Below, one piece after another: positions 53,174 through 63,559 of a stretch of DNA of 64,000 nt. A program made the position numbers and the translations under genes. Each line of letters starts with the position of its first letter. Position 1 is the first letter of the stretch. The notes under the pieces were generated by a model, which saw nothing but the letters and a program-made list of their open reading frames with translations, was not told the DNA's origin and did not search any database. Source of the stretch: Nostoc carneum NIES-2107 (GTDB lineage Bacteria; Cyanobacteriota; Cyanobacteriia; Cyanobacteriales; Nostocaceae); the NCBI GenBank assembly GCA_002368155.1, contig AP018181.1, forward strand, positions 62,001-126,000, in the 5' to 3' direction.

Positions 53174-54370
53174 TTATCCCTCATCAATCTCCCATCCTTT
53201 ACTAAAGCGTTGCATAAAGCGACGATCAAGCCAATCTTTCCAACACCACAATAGTTGATGCGGTGGTAAGGTAAATACACCCCTAGTTGCGATCGCTTTT
53301 CCATCTCCTGTACCAATTAAACTCAAATATTGTTTCTGGGGTATATAGGGTTGGAGAGGCTTACCTTGTAAAAACTGCCGCAAATTCTTAAACAAAGGCT
53401 TACCTTGACGTACAGCAAATACCCCAGCTTTAGGACGAGGATGATTCACCATTGTGGCGATGTCACCTGCAGCAAATACATGAGGGTGGGTGAGCGATCG
53501 CAATGTATCATCTACTAAAATAAAGCCTTGCTCATCAGTTCCCAAGCCAGTTGTTTTTAACCACTGTGGTGCAGATGCTTGGGTTACCCAGAATATTTTG
53601 TTGCACTCTACTGTCAATCCAGATTCACATTTAATTTGCAATACCTCTGGATTTTCCTCTTCTGTCAGCGGTACAACTTGAGTGACAGTTTCTCCTAAAT
53701 GTAGTTGTATTCCCCGTTGGGTGAGAATTTGCTGAACTAGCTGCCGCACTGAGTAATGATGCTTAGGCATAAGTTCGCGATCGCGCTGGAATAAATGAAC
53801 CTCCAGCATCTCTTGGTGTGCCAAAATCTGCTGTAAATGTGCTTGCATCGCCAGCGCTAATTCTACACCCCCAGCACCACCACCTGCGATCGCAATCTTG
53901 AGGGGTTGTTGGGGATTTGCTTTGACATTTTTGATTAATTCATCCCAATGTTCTAATAGTTGTGCCACTGGTTTAGCTGGTATCACATATTCTGCACCAT
54001 CTGATACAGATATTTTGGCTGGCGTGCTGCCAATATCAACAGATAAAATATCAAATTCTATCGGTGGGTGGTTGGCACAAATTACTCGATTATTTTGCAA
54101 ATCTAAACCTACAACTTGGTCAATATATAATTGTGCTCGAGCAAATTTAGCTAATTGTTGTAAGTCAATATGGCATTGCTTGTGGCTATAGAAACCAGCA
54201 ATATGTCCTGGTAACATTCCTGAATATGGTGTATCTGAGTTCATAGTAATCAAACTCAAATGCACACCAGGTAGAGGTTTCATACCAAACATCCTCAACA
54301 CAATTGCATGGCTGTGTCCACCACCAATCAATACTAACTTTTTCAATATAGGCTTTGTATTTGGCTGCAT
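53174..54370 (-). CDS. FAD/NAD(P)-dependent oxidoreductase (NDH-2-like / SelD N-terminal-domain-like)
   Basis: The 398-residue flavoprotein starts at ATG 54370 (MQPNTKPILKKLVLIGGGHS); TTG 54406 is unlikely. FAD-binding VLIGGGHSHAIVLRMFG is at about 12-28, a second NAD(P)H Rossmann motif KIAIAGGGAGGVELALAMQ in the middle, and VFAAGDIATMVNHPRPKAGV near 300. FYSHKQCHIDLQQLAKFA and DTPYSGMLPGHIAGFY are characteristic of the type II NADH dehydrogenase-like module that is fused to SelD in some cyanobacteria. Here it is a stand-alone protein. The electron acceptor is probably a quinone. It could serve respiration or redox poise. Confidence 0.85.
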   Translation of the reverse strand: MQPNTKPILKKLVLIGGGHSHAIVLRMFGMKPLPGVHLSLITMNSDTPYSGMLPGHIAGFYSHKQCHIDLQQLAKFARAQLYIDQVVGLDLQNNRVICANHPPIEFDILSVDIGSTPAKISVSDGAEYVIPAKPVAQLLEHWDELIKNVKANPQQPLKIAIAGGGAGGVELALAMQAHLQQILAHQEMLEVHLFQRDRELMPKHHYSVRQLVQQILTQRGIQLHLGETVTQVVPLTEEENPEVLQIKCESGLTVECNKIFWVTQASAPQWLKTTGLGTDEQGFILVDDTLRSLTHPHVFAAGDIATMVNHPRPKAGVFAVRQGKPLFKNLRQFLQGKPLQPYIPQKQYLSLIGTGDGKAIATRGVFTLPPHQLLWCWKDWLDRRFMQRFSKGWEIDEG

Positions 54371-54735
54371 TTGTTTAGTTTCGTATTTGTCTAATCTAAA
54401 ATCCAAAATTGATTGACCGGAAATTAAGCTACCTAATTACCCTTCTCTGCTGGTCTCAATTAAATTTATTCTGAATAAATAATTTACTAGGTTTACTACG
54501 TATAGCAATCTGACTCAATTACTCAAAATACTTATCTAGAAAGAGAAAAGGGAATAAATAAGCAGGAATAATGGTATATCTAGATTTGAAAAAAATACAT
54601 ATGATTCCTAATATATATTACTGATTATTGCTAAATTAAAGCAATTAATAGCATTTTGAAAGATTAGTGATATAATGTCATGGCAGTTATATTGTTTTTT
54701 ATCTGAATATTTAATTATTCAAAATTATCTTGGGT
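54371..54735. other. 365-bp divergent spacer without a gene
   Basis: An AT-rich region lies between the divergent oxidoreductase and pentapeptide-repeat genes. It probably contains both promoters. I see no repeat or RNA gene. Confidence 0.5.
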
Positions 54736-55503
54736 ATGTTAAAAGTATTTGTAACTGCTTACCAAAGTGCTAAAAATTGGAATACTAAAAATATAAGTTT
54801 TTTAGAAAAAGTTTTTGTAGCGCTCAGTAATAATCAACAAAATAATTCAACAAATACTAATATTTCTCATAAAGAGCGTTTAAAAATAGCAATTGAACAA
54901 CTAGAGCAAGAAAACTTAGAAATTAGTTTAGCTGTATTTGATGATTTAGCCAAAATTGCCCAAGCAGATCCAAAACTTCACTGGCAAATAATGAAAGCTT
55001 TGACTAATTTTGTACGAAATAATGCTTCTAATTCGCCGCAAACAGAAATTCCTAATAATACCACTACAATACGTCCAGATATTCAAGCAGCTTTAACAGT
55101 TATTGCTAACAGAAATCCTCAACAAGATTTGGAAAATGAGCAACTAGATTTGAGCCACACAAATATTAGTGGGGTTAAACTAGCTCAAGCAAATTTAGCA
55201 CAAACAAACCTTTACCAAACTAATCTCTCTGGTGCAGATTTGTGTAGTGCAAATCTGCAAGGAGCAATCCTCAGCGCAGCTAATTTAGCTGGGGCTAACC
55301 TCTCTGGCGCTAATCTTAAAGAAGCAATCCTCAGCGCGGCTAATTTATCTCATGCTAATCTTTCTAAAGCTAATTTACAGAGGGCAAATCTATATTTAGC
55401 CAAGCTAGATGGTGCAATTCTCGATGATGCCATAACCACTGGGGCAAACTTCAGAGATACTAAATTTTCCCAGGTTATTAATAATCAAAACATATCAAAT
55501 TAA
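54736..55503 (+). CDS. Pentapeptide-repeat protein
   Basis: The protein has 255 residues from ATG 54736; the TTG two codons earlier is less likely. An N-terminal helical region (1-125) contains KERLKIAIEQLEQENLEISL and a short hydrophobic patch. From about residue 138 there are about 20 consecutive A(D/N)LXX pentapeptides (LSHTNISGVKLAQANLAQTN, GANLSGANLKEAILSAANLS). These fold into a right-handed quadrilateral beta-helix. No function is assigned for most cyanobacterial members. The stem-loop directly after the stop codon probably ends the message. Confidence 0.87.
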   Translation: MLKVFVTAYQSAKNWNTKNISFLEKVFVALSNNQQNNSTNTNISHKERLKIAIEQLEQENLEISLAVFDDLAKIAQADPKLHWQIMKALTNFVRNNASNSPQTEIPNNTTTIRPDIQAALTVIANRNPQQDLENEQLDLSHTNISGVKLAQANLAQTNLYQTNLSGADLCSANLQGAILSAANLAGANLSGANLKEAILSAANLSHANLSKANLQRANLYLAKLDGAILDDAITTGANFRDTKFSQVINNQNISN

Positions 55504-55549
55504 AACCACAGATATAAATCAATGAAAATCGATGAATATCTGTGGTTTG
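55503..55549 (+). terminator. Stem-loop at the end of the pentapeptide-repeat gene
   Basis: AAACCACAGATAT (55503-55515) pairs perfectly with ATATCTGTGGTTT (55537-55549). A short TTTTT lies a few bases further on. The stem overlaps the stop codon region. It faces the convergent frr gene, so it may serve both strands. Confidence 0.6.
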
Positions 55550-55635
55550 ATGCTTTTTAATGGTCAAGGGTCAAGAGTAAAGAGTTATTTTCCCTATTAC
55601 CTATTACCCATTACCCATTACCCATTACCATTTCC

Positions 55636-56184
55636 CTAAACGGTCGAAATGTCCTTTTCTTTTTCTGCCAATAATTCATCGATTTTGGCAGTATATTTGT
55701 TAGTGATTTTTTGCAGTTTATCCTGTTGGTCTCTAGCTTCATCCTCAGAAATTTCTGCGCCTTTTTCCTGTTTGCGGATGGAATCTAAAGCATCGCGGCG
55801 GATGTTGCGAATACCAACACGACCTTCTTCTGCATACTTGGCAGCAATTTTGACTAGTTCTTTACGGCGATCGCTTGTCAGAGGCGGTATATTCAGCCGA
55901 ATTACAGAACCGTCGTTGCTGGGGGTTAAACCCACATCTGACAGGGAAATTGCCTTTTCCACAAGATTCAAGCTACTGCGATCGTAAGGTTGAATCAGAA
56001 TGGTTGAGGCATCAGGTGTACTGATATTTGCCAGTGATTTTAAGGGAGTAGGTGTACCGTAATACTCTACTACGACTTTATCTAGTAGACTGGCATTGGC
56101 ACGGCCAGTGCGAATCGTGTTAAAAGCCCGTTGAGTTGCCTCAACAGTCTTTTGCATAGTACTCTCAGCTTCAGCTAATTTCAC
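55636..56184 (-). CDS. frr: Ribosome recycling factor
   Basis: The 182-residue factor, together with EF-G, splits post-termination ribosomes. The start is GTG 56184 ([20 protein letters not shown]), because GGGAGGTT lies just upstream and the resulting length is typical. An in-frame ATG farther upstream would add 15 residues. Conserved parts: [20 protein letters not shown] then [45 protein letters not shown] then [20 protein letters not shown]. The start lies inside the last codons of pyrH with a 14-base overlap, so translation of the two is likely coupled. Confidence 0.95.
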   Translation of the reverse strand: MKLAEAESTMQKTVEATQRAFNTIRTGRANASLLDKVVVEYYGTPTPLKSLANISTPDASTILIQPYDRSSLNLVEKAISLSDVGLTPSNDGSVIRLNIPPLTSDRRKELVKIAAKYAEEGRVGIRNIRRDALDSIRKQEKGAEISEDEARDQQDKLQKITNKYTAKIDELLAEKEKDISTV

Positions 56185-56899
56185 AAGAACCTCCCACAAG
56201 GGTGCCGATCGATTCTCCCATGACGGCACGGTGGATATTACCTCGCACCGTTAAGTCAAATACAAGAATCGGAATATTATTTTCTTTACACAAGGCAATC
56301 GCGGTAGTATCCATTACCCGCAAATCTTGAGCCAAAACATGGGCGTAGGTGAGGCTGGTGTAACGTTTGGCATCAGGATAGATATGGGGGTCAGCATCAT
56401 ATACTCCGTCTACCTTGGTGGCTTTAAAAATCACTTCTGCGTCGATTTCTGCGGCTCTTAACGCGGCAGTAGTATCAGTCGTAAAAAAGGGATTTCCAGA
56501 ACCAGCGCCAAAAATAACCACCCGTCCTTTTTCAAGATGACGGATGGCACGACGACGAATATAAGGTTCAGCTAATTCTTGCATAGCGATCGCTGTTTGC
56601 ACGCGAGTCTGTATCCCCATTCGTTCTAACGAATCTTGCAGCGTCATGGCATTCATTACCGTGGCAATCATTCCGATGTAGTCAGCGGTTGCCCGATCCA
56701 TCCCCGACGAAGCCGCTTTCACGCCTCGAAAAATATTGCCGCCGCCAACGACGATCGCGATCTGAACGCCAGTGGCTACCACCTCTCCTACTTCTTGCGC
56801 TATTTCCTTGACCACTTCTGGATCAATGCCATAGCCCATGTTGCCCATTAAAGCTTCACCGCTCAGTTTAAGTAAAACCCGTCGGTAATTCGTTCCCAT
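56171..56899 (-). CDS. pyrH: Uridylate kinase
   Basis: UMP kinase (242 aa) phosphorylates UMP to UDP in pyrimidine nucleotide synthesis. The start is ATG 56899 ([20 protein letters not shown]), in preference to an upstream ATG that adds 13 residues with no family resemblance. Motifs: [69 protein letters not shown] then [13 protein letters not shown], and [19 protein letters not shown]. The C-terminus ends VGGSCEIS. The pyrH-frr order is conserved across bacteria. Confidence 0.96.
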   Translation of the reverse strand: MGTNYRRVLLKLSGEALMGNMGYGIDPEVVKEIAQEVGEVVATGVQIAIVVGGGNIFRGVKAASSGMDRATADYIGMIATVMNAMTLQDSLERMGIQTRVQTAIAMQELAEPYIRRRAIRHLEKGRVVIFGAGSGNPFFTTDTTAALRAAEIDAEVIFKATKVDGVYDADPHIYPDAKRYTSLTYAHVLAQDLRVMDTTAIALCKENNIPILVFDLTVRGNIHRAVMGESIGTLVGGSCEIS

Positions 56900-56969
56900 G
56901 AAGTTACGCTTTGTCGAAAAAGTTGCAATTGCCTCCAACTTAAGATAACAGTACAGGGACTATCTGTGT

Positions 56970-57524
56970 CTAGTTACGCCACATTATTGAAGTACCTACT
57001 GCCTCAGTTTCTGGTGGATATATTTTATGGCCTTTCAGTAGCGATGCGATCGCTTTTTTTAAATAATCTTGTCCGACACCTAAGGGGCTTTCGGGGTGAT
57101 CGTCAATTAATCCCTTGTAGCAAACAATACCTGTATTATCTATTAAAAAAGCCATTGGTGTTTTATTGGCACCAAAGCTGCGAGTAACATCTTGGGTAGG
57201 ATCCCAAAGATAAGGAAAGTTTAATTGGTGACGCTGGGCAAAAACTTTCATATTTTCAAAACTTTCTGTTGGATGCCCAAAAGTTGCACTACCGTTCATA
57301 CCAATCAGTGTAAAACCGATGTTGGCAAATTCCGCCTGCATCTTTTTCAGTCTACCTAAATATAAGCTTACATAAGGGCAATGGTTAGACATTGAAATTA
57401 CAGCAACTGCACGGAACTTGTTAAGATAACGGCTCAGATGGTGTACCTGATTGTCAATCCCTGGTAACTCAAAGTCCGGTGCATAGCTTCCGACAGGAGT
57501 ATCAATTGATTCAAGTATAGTCAT
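56970..57524 (-). CDS. Thioredoxin-fold redoxin (AhpC/TSA-like)
   Basis: This 184-residue soluble protein opens GSYAPDFELPGIDNQVHHLS. The active region VAVISMSNHCPYVSLYLGRL places a single Cys in N-H-C-P where peroxiredoxins and ResA-type proteins have their nucleophile. WDPTQDVTRSFGANKTPMAF then LIDNTGIVCYKGLIDD contains the cis-Pro (T-P) and a second Cys. Such proteins reduce peroxides or thiols; the closest type is the cyanobacterial redoxin-domain family. Transcribed just upstream of pyrH on the same strand with a 70-base gap. Confidence 0.85.
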   Translation of the reverse strand: MTILESIDTPVGSYAPDFELPGIDNQVHHLSRYLNKFRAVAVISMSNHCPYVSLYLGRLKKMQAEFANIGFTLIGMNGSATFGHPTESFENMKVFAQRHQLNFPYLWDPTQDVTRSFGANKTPMAFLIDNTGIVCYKGLIDDHPESPLGVGQDYLKKAIASLLKGHKIYPPETEAVGTSIMWRN

Positions 57525-58574
57525 TTTTTTCGGTACGGAGGTACTAGCAACAAAAAAAATTCGTCAAATTTCGCGTCACTTTCCTAGTTGCAAACTACTC
57601 CTTGGCAGATGCTTAATATGCAATAATTTTATAGATGAATTTAGTTATCGTAAATTGGGAAACTACTGAATCTACTACTGGTAATAATTCCCATAAATTC
57701 TTGCTAATGGCATGAGAATTTTCACGTAATCACTCAATAAAATTAATCAGTGCATATCGGTTGAAACCGCTAAAGGCCCAAACTCAAGGCATAAACTGCA
57801 ATTCAAGCTTTGATTGGCATTGGTAAAAATTCGTTTTCAGAGCAATATCTCTCGAATTTACTCCATTATTTTAGTTATTTGATGTTACTAATTACTAGCT
57901 TTGAATTCACGAGAAATTTAAATAATCATCTTACTGGTAAATTAACTTCTATTTGCTATTTTCTCAATTGCACTTACCAAGAATATAAATTGAGCGTCAA
58001 TACTCATAGCTGTAGTGACTTTAAATAGCAATTTCTGCTCATTATACTGCGTACAACCATAAAAGCAATTATTTATCTGCCTTCACGAAACCAAGCTTTG
58101 AGGAAAGTATAAGCCTATAATTATCTTGATTTATAAAGAAATGAAAATAACCTGATTTGAATTATGAAAATCTACTGATACTCTTCAATCAGAAGATACA
58201 ATAAAATCAGTATTTATAGGCACTTGTCGCTTACGTGTAAATACTAAATTAACAGAAAATTAATCCTAACACTCAAAGTAGCGCCTTCGATATCAAACTG
58301 GAGAATTTTGATAGGCCAGACAATAGGAAATATTTATGTGGCAAACAATCTATAGTATGAAGAAATATGAAGTATCATCAATAGCAACAGTACACCGTCA
58401 CCAGCAAAATATGCTGTCTGTTAAGGGTTTCACAGTGTTATCTCTGCTCCTGCATATAGAATCTAATTATTTTCAAAACTTCAAGATTTTTATAAAAATT
58501 CAACAAAGATGGCAATGGCAAAACAATCTAGGTCAGGTTCCAGCATTTAGTAAGTTCTATTTCACAAACTGCTT
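57525..58574. other. 1.05-kb AT-rich region without a supported gene
   Basis: Only short frames with no family resemblance or ribosome binding sites occur here. It probably contains the divergent promoters of the redoxin and hydrolase genes. I identified no repeat or hairpin of note. Confidence 0.55.
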
Positions 58575-59480
58575 ATGAAGACTTCTATCAATGGATTTAC
58601 CGCAAGTAAAACTTGGATTTGGCAAGAATTTTCCATTTCCTATCAAACTCAAGGAAGTGCTGGGCCAGCAGTTGTGATGATACATGGCTTTGGAGCCTCT
58701 TGGTGGCACTGGCGGCACAATATCCCCGTATTAGCTGCAAATTGCCGTGTTTATGCCATTGATTTAATTGGCTTTGGTGGTTCCGCTAAACCTAAGCCAG
58801 GCGAAAAAATTGCCTACACCTTAGAAAACTGGGGACAGCAAGTAGCAGATTTTTGTCGTGAGGTGGTAGGTGGGCCTGCATTTTTGGTAGGAAATTCTAT
58901 TGGCTGTATTGTGGCTATGCAAGCAGCAGTCAGCAACCCAGAAATAGCCTTAGGGGTAGCATTGCTCAACTGCTCATTGAGATTATTACACGATCGCAAA
59001 CGGGCAAGTTTGCCTTGGTCGCGTCGCGTTGGCGCACCTCTACTTCAGCGAGTCTTATCTATCAAACCCATTGGCGAATTCTTTTTTAATCAAGTTGCTC
59101 AACCAAAAACAGTCAGAAAAATTCTCTTGCAAGCCTACGCTAATTCTGAGGCAGTAACAGACGAGTTAGTAGATATTTTAACTGCACCCGCCAGAGATCC
59201 GGGTGCGGTAGCAGTATTTTTAGCTTTTACCAGTTATTCTACAGGCCCCTTACCAGAAGACCTTTTACCTGTACTACCCTGTCCAGCAATTATGATTTGG
59301 GGAACAGCCGACCCTTGGGAACCAATAGATTTAGGTAGAGAATTAGCCAACTACCCCCAAGTCCAAAAGTTTATTCCCTTAGAAGGCGTAGGACATTGTC
59401 CCCAAGACGAAGCACCAGAATTAGTCAATCCGATTTTACTCGATTGGATACGGGAGCGATCGCAGTATGAGGAGAATTAG
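58575..59480 (+). CDS. Alpha/beta hydrolase (pheophytinase/dehalogenase-like branch)
   Basis: The 301-residue hydrolase has the oxyanion-hole segment VVMIHGFGASWWHWRHNIPV (33-52), IDLIGFGGSAKPKPGEKIAY, the nucleophile elbow FLVGNSIGCIVAMQAA with Ser108 (GxSxG), the acid in MIWGTADPWEP, and the catalytic His in LEGVGHCPQDEAPELV. The sequence style (GFGASWWHWRHN, NCRVYAIDLIGFGGS) resembles plant and cyanobacterial chloroplast-type hydrolases such as pheophytinase or chlorophyll dephytylase. A chlorophyll-turnover role is possible, but the substrate is unproven. Start ATG 58575. Confidence 0.88.
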   Translation: MKTSINGFTASKTWIWQEFSISYQTQGSAGPAVVMIHGFGASWWHWRHNIPVLAANCRVYAIDLIGFGGSAKPKPGEKIAYTLENWGQQVADFCREVVGGPAFLVGNSIGCIVAMQAAVSNPEIALGVALLNCSLRLLHDRKRASLPWSRRVGAPLLQRVLSIKPIGEFFFNQVAQPKTVRKILLQAYANSEAVTDELVDILTAPARDPGAVAVFLAFTSYSTGPLPEDLLPVLPCPAIMIWGTADPWEPIDLGRELANYPQVQKFIPLEGVGHCPQDEAPELVNPILLDWIRERSQYEEN

Positions 59481-59603
59481 GGACTGGGGATTGGGGACTG
59501 GGGATTGGGGACTGGGGATTGGGGACAAGGAGAAAATTCCTATTACTCATTACTCATTACTCATTACTCATTACTCATTACTCATTACTCATTACTCATT
59601 ACC
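59479..59603. repeat. Composite heptamer array, copy B
   Basis: About six GGGGACT/GGGGATT units (59485-59524) are followed by AAGGAGAAAATTCC and then about nine TTACTCA units to 59599, then CCATGCCCCATGCCC. The order matches 35797-35938. The array lies in front of metH. Confidence 0.85.
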
Positions 59604-59712
59604 ATGCCCCATGCCCAACAACGTCTGATTTTATTCCAGCCTGCCGAAAATTTGTAAATTTTAGAAAATAATTAAGTTAGGTCTAAATAATACAGGACTA
59701 ATTAATTTCCGC

Positions 59713-62700
59713 ATGGCAAATATTACTCAGTCTTTTCTTGAACGTCTACATAGTCCAGATGCGCCGGTGATTGTCTTTGACGGTGCAATGGGTACTAACC
59801 TGCAAACCCAAAACCTGACTGCTGAAGATTTTGGCGGGCCGCAGTATGAAGGTTGTAACGAATACCTCATTCATACGAAACCGGAAGCTGTCGCTAAAGT
59901 TCACCGTGATTTTCTGGCTGCGGGTGCAGATGTCATTGAAACGGATACTTTTGGTGCGACTTCGATTGTTTTGGCAGAATATGATTTGGCGGATCAGACA
60001 TATTACCTGAACAAAACAGCCGCAGAATTAGCCAAGAGTGTAGCAGCAGAATTTTCTACACCAGAAAAACCCCGGTTTGTAGCGGGTTCTATTGGCCCCA
60101 CAACCAAACTCCCGACTTTGGGACATATCAACTTTGACACTTTGAAAACAGCCTTTGCAGAACAAGCAGAAGCGCTGTGGGATGGCGGAGTTGATTTATT
60201 TCTTGTCGAGACTTGCCAAGATGTGTTGCAAATTAAAGCTGCACTCAACGGGATTGAAGAAGTATTTGCCAAAAAAGGCGATCGCCGCCCGTTGATGGTA
60301 TCGGTGACAATGGAAAGTATGGGGACAATGCTGGTAGGAACCGAAATCAGCGCTGTCCTCACAATTTTGGCACCTTACGCCATTGATGTTCTCGGTCTCA
60401 ACTGTGCTACTGGCCCAGATTTGATGAAGCCACATATTAAATATTTGGCAGAACATTCACCTTTTACGGTTTCTTGTATTCCTAATGCGGGTTTACCGGA
60501 AAACATCGGTGGTAAAGCCCACTACCGCTTAACACCGATGGAATTACGGATGTCGTTGATGCACTTTGTTGAAGATTTGGGTGTCCAAGTGATTGGGGGT
60601 TGCTGTGGGACACGTCCAGAACACATTCAACAATTAGCAGAAATTGCCAAGGAATTAAAGCCGAAAGTTAGACAGCCTAGCTTAGAACCAGCAGCCGCAT
60701 CAATTTATACTACTCAACCCTACGATCAAGACAACTCTTTCTTAATTGTGGGCGAACGCCTCAACGCCAGTGGTTCTAAAAAATGCCGCGAATTGCTGAA
60801 CGCTGAAGATTGGGATGGACTCGTTTCGATGGCGAGGGCACAGGTCAAAGAAGGTGCCCATGTCCTAGATGTGAACGTCGATTATGTTGGACGAGATGGT
60901 GTCCGTGATATGCACGAACTAGTTTCGCGCATTGTTAATAATGTGACACTACCCCTGATGCTTGATTCCACTGAATGGGAAAAGATGGAAGCGGGATTAA
61001 AAGTCGCTGGTGGTAAATGTTTACTCAATTCCACCAACTACGAAGATGGCGAACCGCGTTTCCTTAAGGTGTTGGAATTAGCTAAAAGATACGGCGCTGC
61101 TGTAGTAATTGGTACAATTGACGAAGAAGGAATGGCGCGCACCGCCGAGAAAAAATTTGCGATCGCTCAACGTGCCTATCGTCAAGCTGTAGAATATGGC
61201 ATCTCTCCCGAGGAGATTTTCTTTGACACCTTAGCTTTACCTATATCTACAGGGATTGAGGAAGATAGAGCCAACGGCAAAGCTACTATTGAAGCAATTC
61301 GCCGCATTCGCCAAGAATTGCCAGGATGTCATGTAATTTTGGGTGTTTCTAATATCTCCTTTGGTCTTAGCCCCGCCGCCCGGATTGTTCTCAATTCGAT
61401 GTTTTTACACGAAGCGATGAGTGTGGGCATGGATGCAGCCATTGTCAGCGCTAGCAAGATTTTACCACTTGCCAAGATTGAACCACGCCATCAAGAAATT
61501 TGTCGGCAGTTAATTTATGATGAACGGCGGTTTGAGGGTGATGTCTGCGTTTATGATCCTTTGGGAGAACTTACCACTGTGTTTGCGGGAGTGACGACAA
61601 AACGCGATAAAGGTGTTGATCAAAATCTCCCCATTGAAGAACGGTTGAAGCGTCATATTATCGACGGCGAACGCATTGGTTTAGAAACACAACTCAAAAA
61701 AGCCTTAGAAATATATCCCCCTCTAGAAATTATCAACACCTTTCTCTTGGATGGGATGAAAGTGGTAGGTGAATTGTTCGGTTCCGGACAAATGCAGTTA
61801 CCCTTTGTCTTGCAGTCAGCGGAAACCATGAAATCCGCAGTAGCTTACCTCGAACCTTTCATGGAAAAATCGGAAGCTGGGAATAATGCTAAAGGAACCG
61901 TCATTATTGCCACAGTGAAAGGTGATGTTCACGACATTGGTAAAAACCTAGTGGATATCATTCTTTCTAATAACGGCTACAAAGTAATTAACTTAGGCAT
62001 TAAACAATCAGTAGAAAGCATCATTCAAGCTTACGAACAGCACAAACCTGATTGTATTGCTATGAGTGGTTTGCTAGTAAAATCTACCGCCTTCATGAAA
62101 GAAAACTTAGAAGTTTTCAACGAAAAAGGAATTACAGTCCCCGTAATTTTAGGTGGTGCAGCACTGACTCCAAAATTTGTGCATGAAGATTGCCAAAATA
62201 CTTACAAAGGTAAAGTAGTCTATGGCAAAGATGCATTCTCTGATTTGCATTTCATGGATAAATTAATGCCAGCAAAAACTGCTGGTAATTGGGATGATTT
62301 GCAAGGATTTTTAGATGAAGTCGTCACAGATGAACCTGCAATTCAAGACTCATCCTCCAAAACTAAAACCTCAAAACCCAAAACTCAGCACTCAGAACTC
62401 AGCACTGAAATTGATACTAGACGTTCTGAAGCTGTAGCAGTAGATATTGAACGTCCGACTCCACCTTTTTGGGGAACAAAGTTATTGCAGCCTGAAGATA
62501 TTTCTTTAGAAGAATTATTCTGGTATTTAGATTTGCAAGCCTTAATTGCCGGACAATGGCAATTCCGCAAACCCAAGGAACAAACAAAGGAAGAATATCA
62601 AGCTTTCTTAGGCGAAAAGGTTTACCCGATTTTAGAACAGTGGAAACAGAAGATTATCAATGAAAATCTGTTGCATCCTCAAGTAATTTATGGGTATTTT

Positions 62701-63267
62701 CCTTGTCAGTCTGAGGGCAATACTTTGTATGTTTACGATCCGAATTCTAGAGGCGCAGAGAATGCAGAGGTAAAAGCAAGTTTTGAATTTCCTCGGCAGA
62801 AGTCTTTGAAGCGGCTGTGTATTGCAGATTTCTTTGCACTCAAAGATTCGGGAATCATTGATGTCTTCCCTATGCAAGCGGTAACTGTAGGAGAAATTGC
62901 AACAGAATACGCCCAGAAGTTATTTGCAGATAATCAATACACCGATTATTTGTATTTTCACGGTTTAGCGGTGCAAGTAGCAGAAGCCTTGGCAGAGTGG
63001 ACACACACCCGCATTCGTAGGGAGTTGGGTTTTGCTGCTGAGGAGCCGGATAATATTCGAGATATCCTAGCACAGCGTTATCGTGGTTCCCGATATAGTT
63101 TCGGCTATCCCGCTTGTCCAAATATTCAGGATCAGTACAAGCAACTGGCATTGTTGGAGACTGACAGGATTAACTTGTATATGGATGAAAGTGAGCAACT
63201 TTATCCAGAACAGTCTACAACAGCGATTATTACTTATCATCCAGTAGCGAAGTACTTTAGCGCTTAG
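59713..63267 (+). CDS. metH: Cobalamin-dependent methionine synthase
   Basis: MetH (1,184 aa) transfers a methyl group from methyltetrahydrofolate via cobalamin to homocysteine. Domains: homocysteine-binding (1-310) with [20 protein letters not shown] and zinc cysteines in GLNCATG and [12 protein letters not shown]; folate-binding (about 345-620) with [20 protein letters not shown] and [18 protein letters not shown]; cobalamin cap and binding domain (about 650-890) with [20 protein letters not shown], whose His740 is the lower axial ligand; and the C-terminal reactivation domain (about 935-1184) with [35 protein letters not shown] and [21 protein letters not shown] Lys/Thr/Ser-rich linker (about 880-920) separates the last two. 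No cobalamin riboswitch is visible upstream. Confidence 0.97.
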   Translation: MANITQSFLERLHSPDAPVIVFDGAMGTNLQTQNLTAEDFGGPQYEGCNEYLIHTKPEAVAKVHRDFLAAGADVIETDTFGATSIVLAEYDLADQTYYLNKTAAELAKSVAAEFSTPEKPRFVAGSIGPTTKLPTLGHINFDTLKTAFAEQAEALWDGGVDLFLVETCQDVLQIKAALNGIEEVFAKKGDRRPLMVSVTMESMGTMLVGTEISAVLTILAPYAIDVLGLNCATGPDLMKPHIKYLAEHSPFTVSCIPNAGLPENIGGKAHYRLTPMELRMSLMHFVEDLGVQVIGGCCGTRPEHIQQLAEIAKELKPKVRQPSLEPAAASIYTTQPYDQDNSFLIVGERLNASGSKKCRELLNAEDWDGLVSMARAQVKEGAHVLDVNVDYVGRDGVRDMHELVSRIVNNVTLPLMLDSTEWEKMEAGLKVAGGKCLLNSTNYEDGEPRFLKVLELAKRYGAAVVIGTIDEEGMARTAEKKFAIAQRAYRQAVEYGISPEEIFFDTLALPISTGIEEDRANGKATIEAIRRIRQELPGCHVILGVSNISFGLSPAARIVLNSMFLHEAMSVGMDAAIVSASKILPLAKIEPRHQEICRQLIYDERRFEGDVCVYDPLGELTTVFAGVTTKRDKGVDQNLPIEERLKRHIIDGERIGLETQLKKALEIYPPLEIINTFLLDGMKVVGELFGSGQMQLPFVLQSAETMKSAVAYLEPFMEKSEAGNNAKGTVIIATVKGDVHDIGKNLVDIILSNNGYKVINLGIKQSVESIIQAYEQHKPDCIAMSGLLVKSTAFMKENLEVFNEKGITVPVILGGAALTPKFVHEDCQNTYKGKVVYGKDAFSDLHFMDKLMPAKTAGNWDDLQGFLDEVVTDEPAIQDSSSKTKTSKPKTQHSELSTEIDTRRSEAVAVDIERPTPPFWGTKLLQPEDISLEELFWYLDLQALIAGQWQFRKPKEQTKEEYQAFLGEKVYPILEQWKQKIINENLLHPQVIYGYFPCQSEGNTLYVYDPNSRGAENAEVKASFEFPRQKSLKRLCIADFFALKDSGIIDVFPMQAVTVGEIATEYAQKLFADNQYTDYLYFHGLAVQVAEALAEWTHTRIRRELGFAAEEPDNIRDILAQRYRGSRYSFGYPACPNIQDQYKQLALLETDRINLYMDESEQLYPEQSTTAIITYHPVAKYFSA

Positions 63268-63305
63268 AGATGTTGTCTTGAGGGCTTAGTTTCGCGCTCA
63301 AAGCG

Positions 63306-63338
63306 GAGATTGGGTTATCTGAAAAGTAACTCAATCTC
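63306..63338 (+). other. Stem-loop downstream of metH
   Basis: GAGATTGGGTTA (63306-63317) pairs with TAACTCAATCTC (63327-63338) with one G-T wobble and a nine-base loop. No T-tract follows, so it could be a 3' end structure of the metH message. Confidence 0.5.
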
Positions 63339-63559
63339 TAATTATGCTCATTCTTGAGTAATTCTTTTTGAAACAGTTGTGCAACAATTTAGGATTAAAG
63401 GCTTAACTCTGAACTTATTCAGTTGTAAACAATAATAAAGTGGGAAACTAAAATTTTTTGTTAAATCCCTACTTAAAATTTTACATTTTAAGCATAAGTT
63501 TTTTACGTAAATCTTGTGTTAGTTTACAATATACGAATTAGTTTCCAACTGTATTAAAG

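Noticed and set aside
57810-58028. Plus-strand 72-codon frame
   Set aside because: AT-rich chance frame without RBS, hydrophobic pattern or recognised motifs.
58336-58578. Plus-strand 80-codon frame before the hydrolase
   Set aside because: Overlaps the hydrolase start and shows no protein-like composition or RBS.
59604-59712. Possible cobalamin riboswitch upstream of metH
   Set aside because: No B12-box-like segment or long structured leader is visible. The space is heptamer repeats plus a short AT-rich leader.
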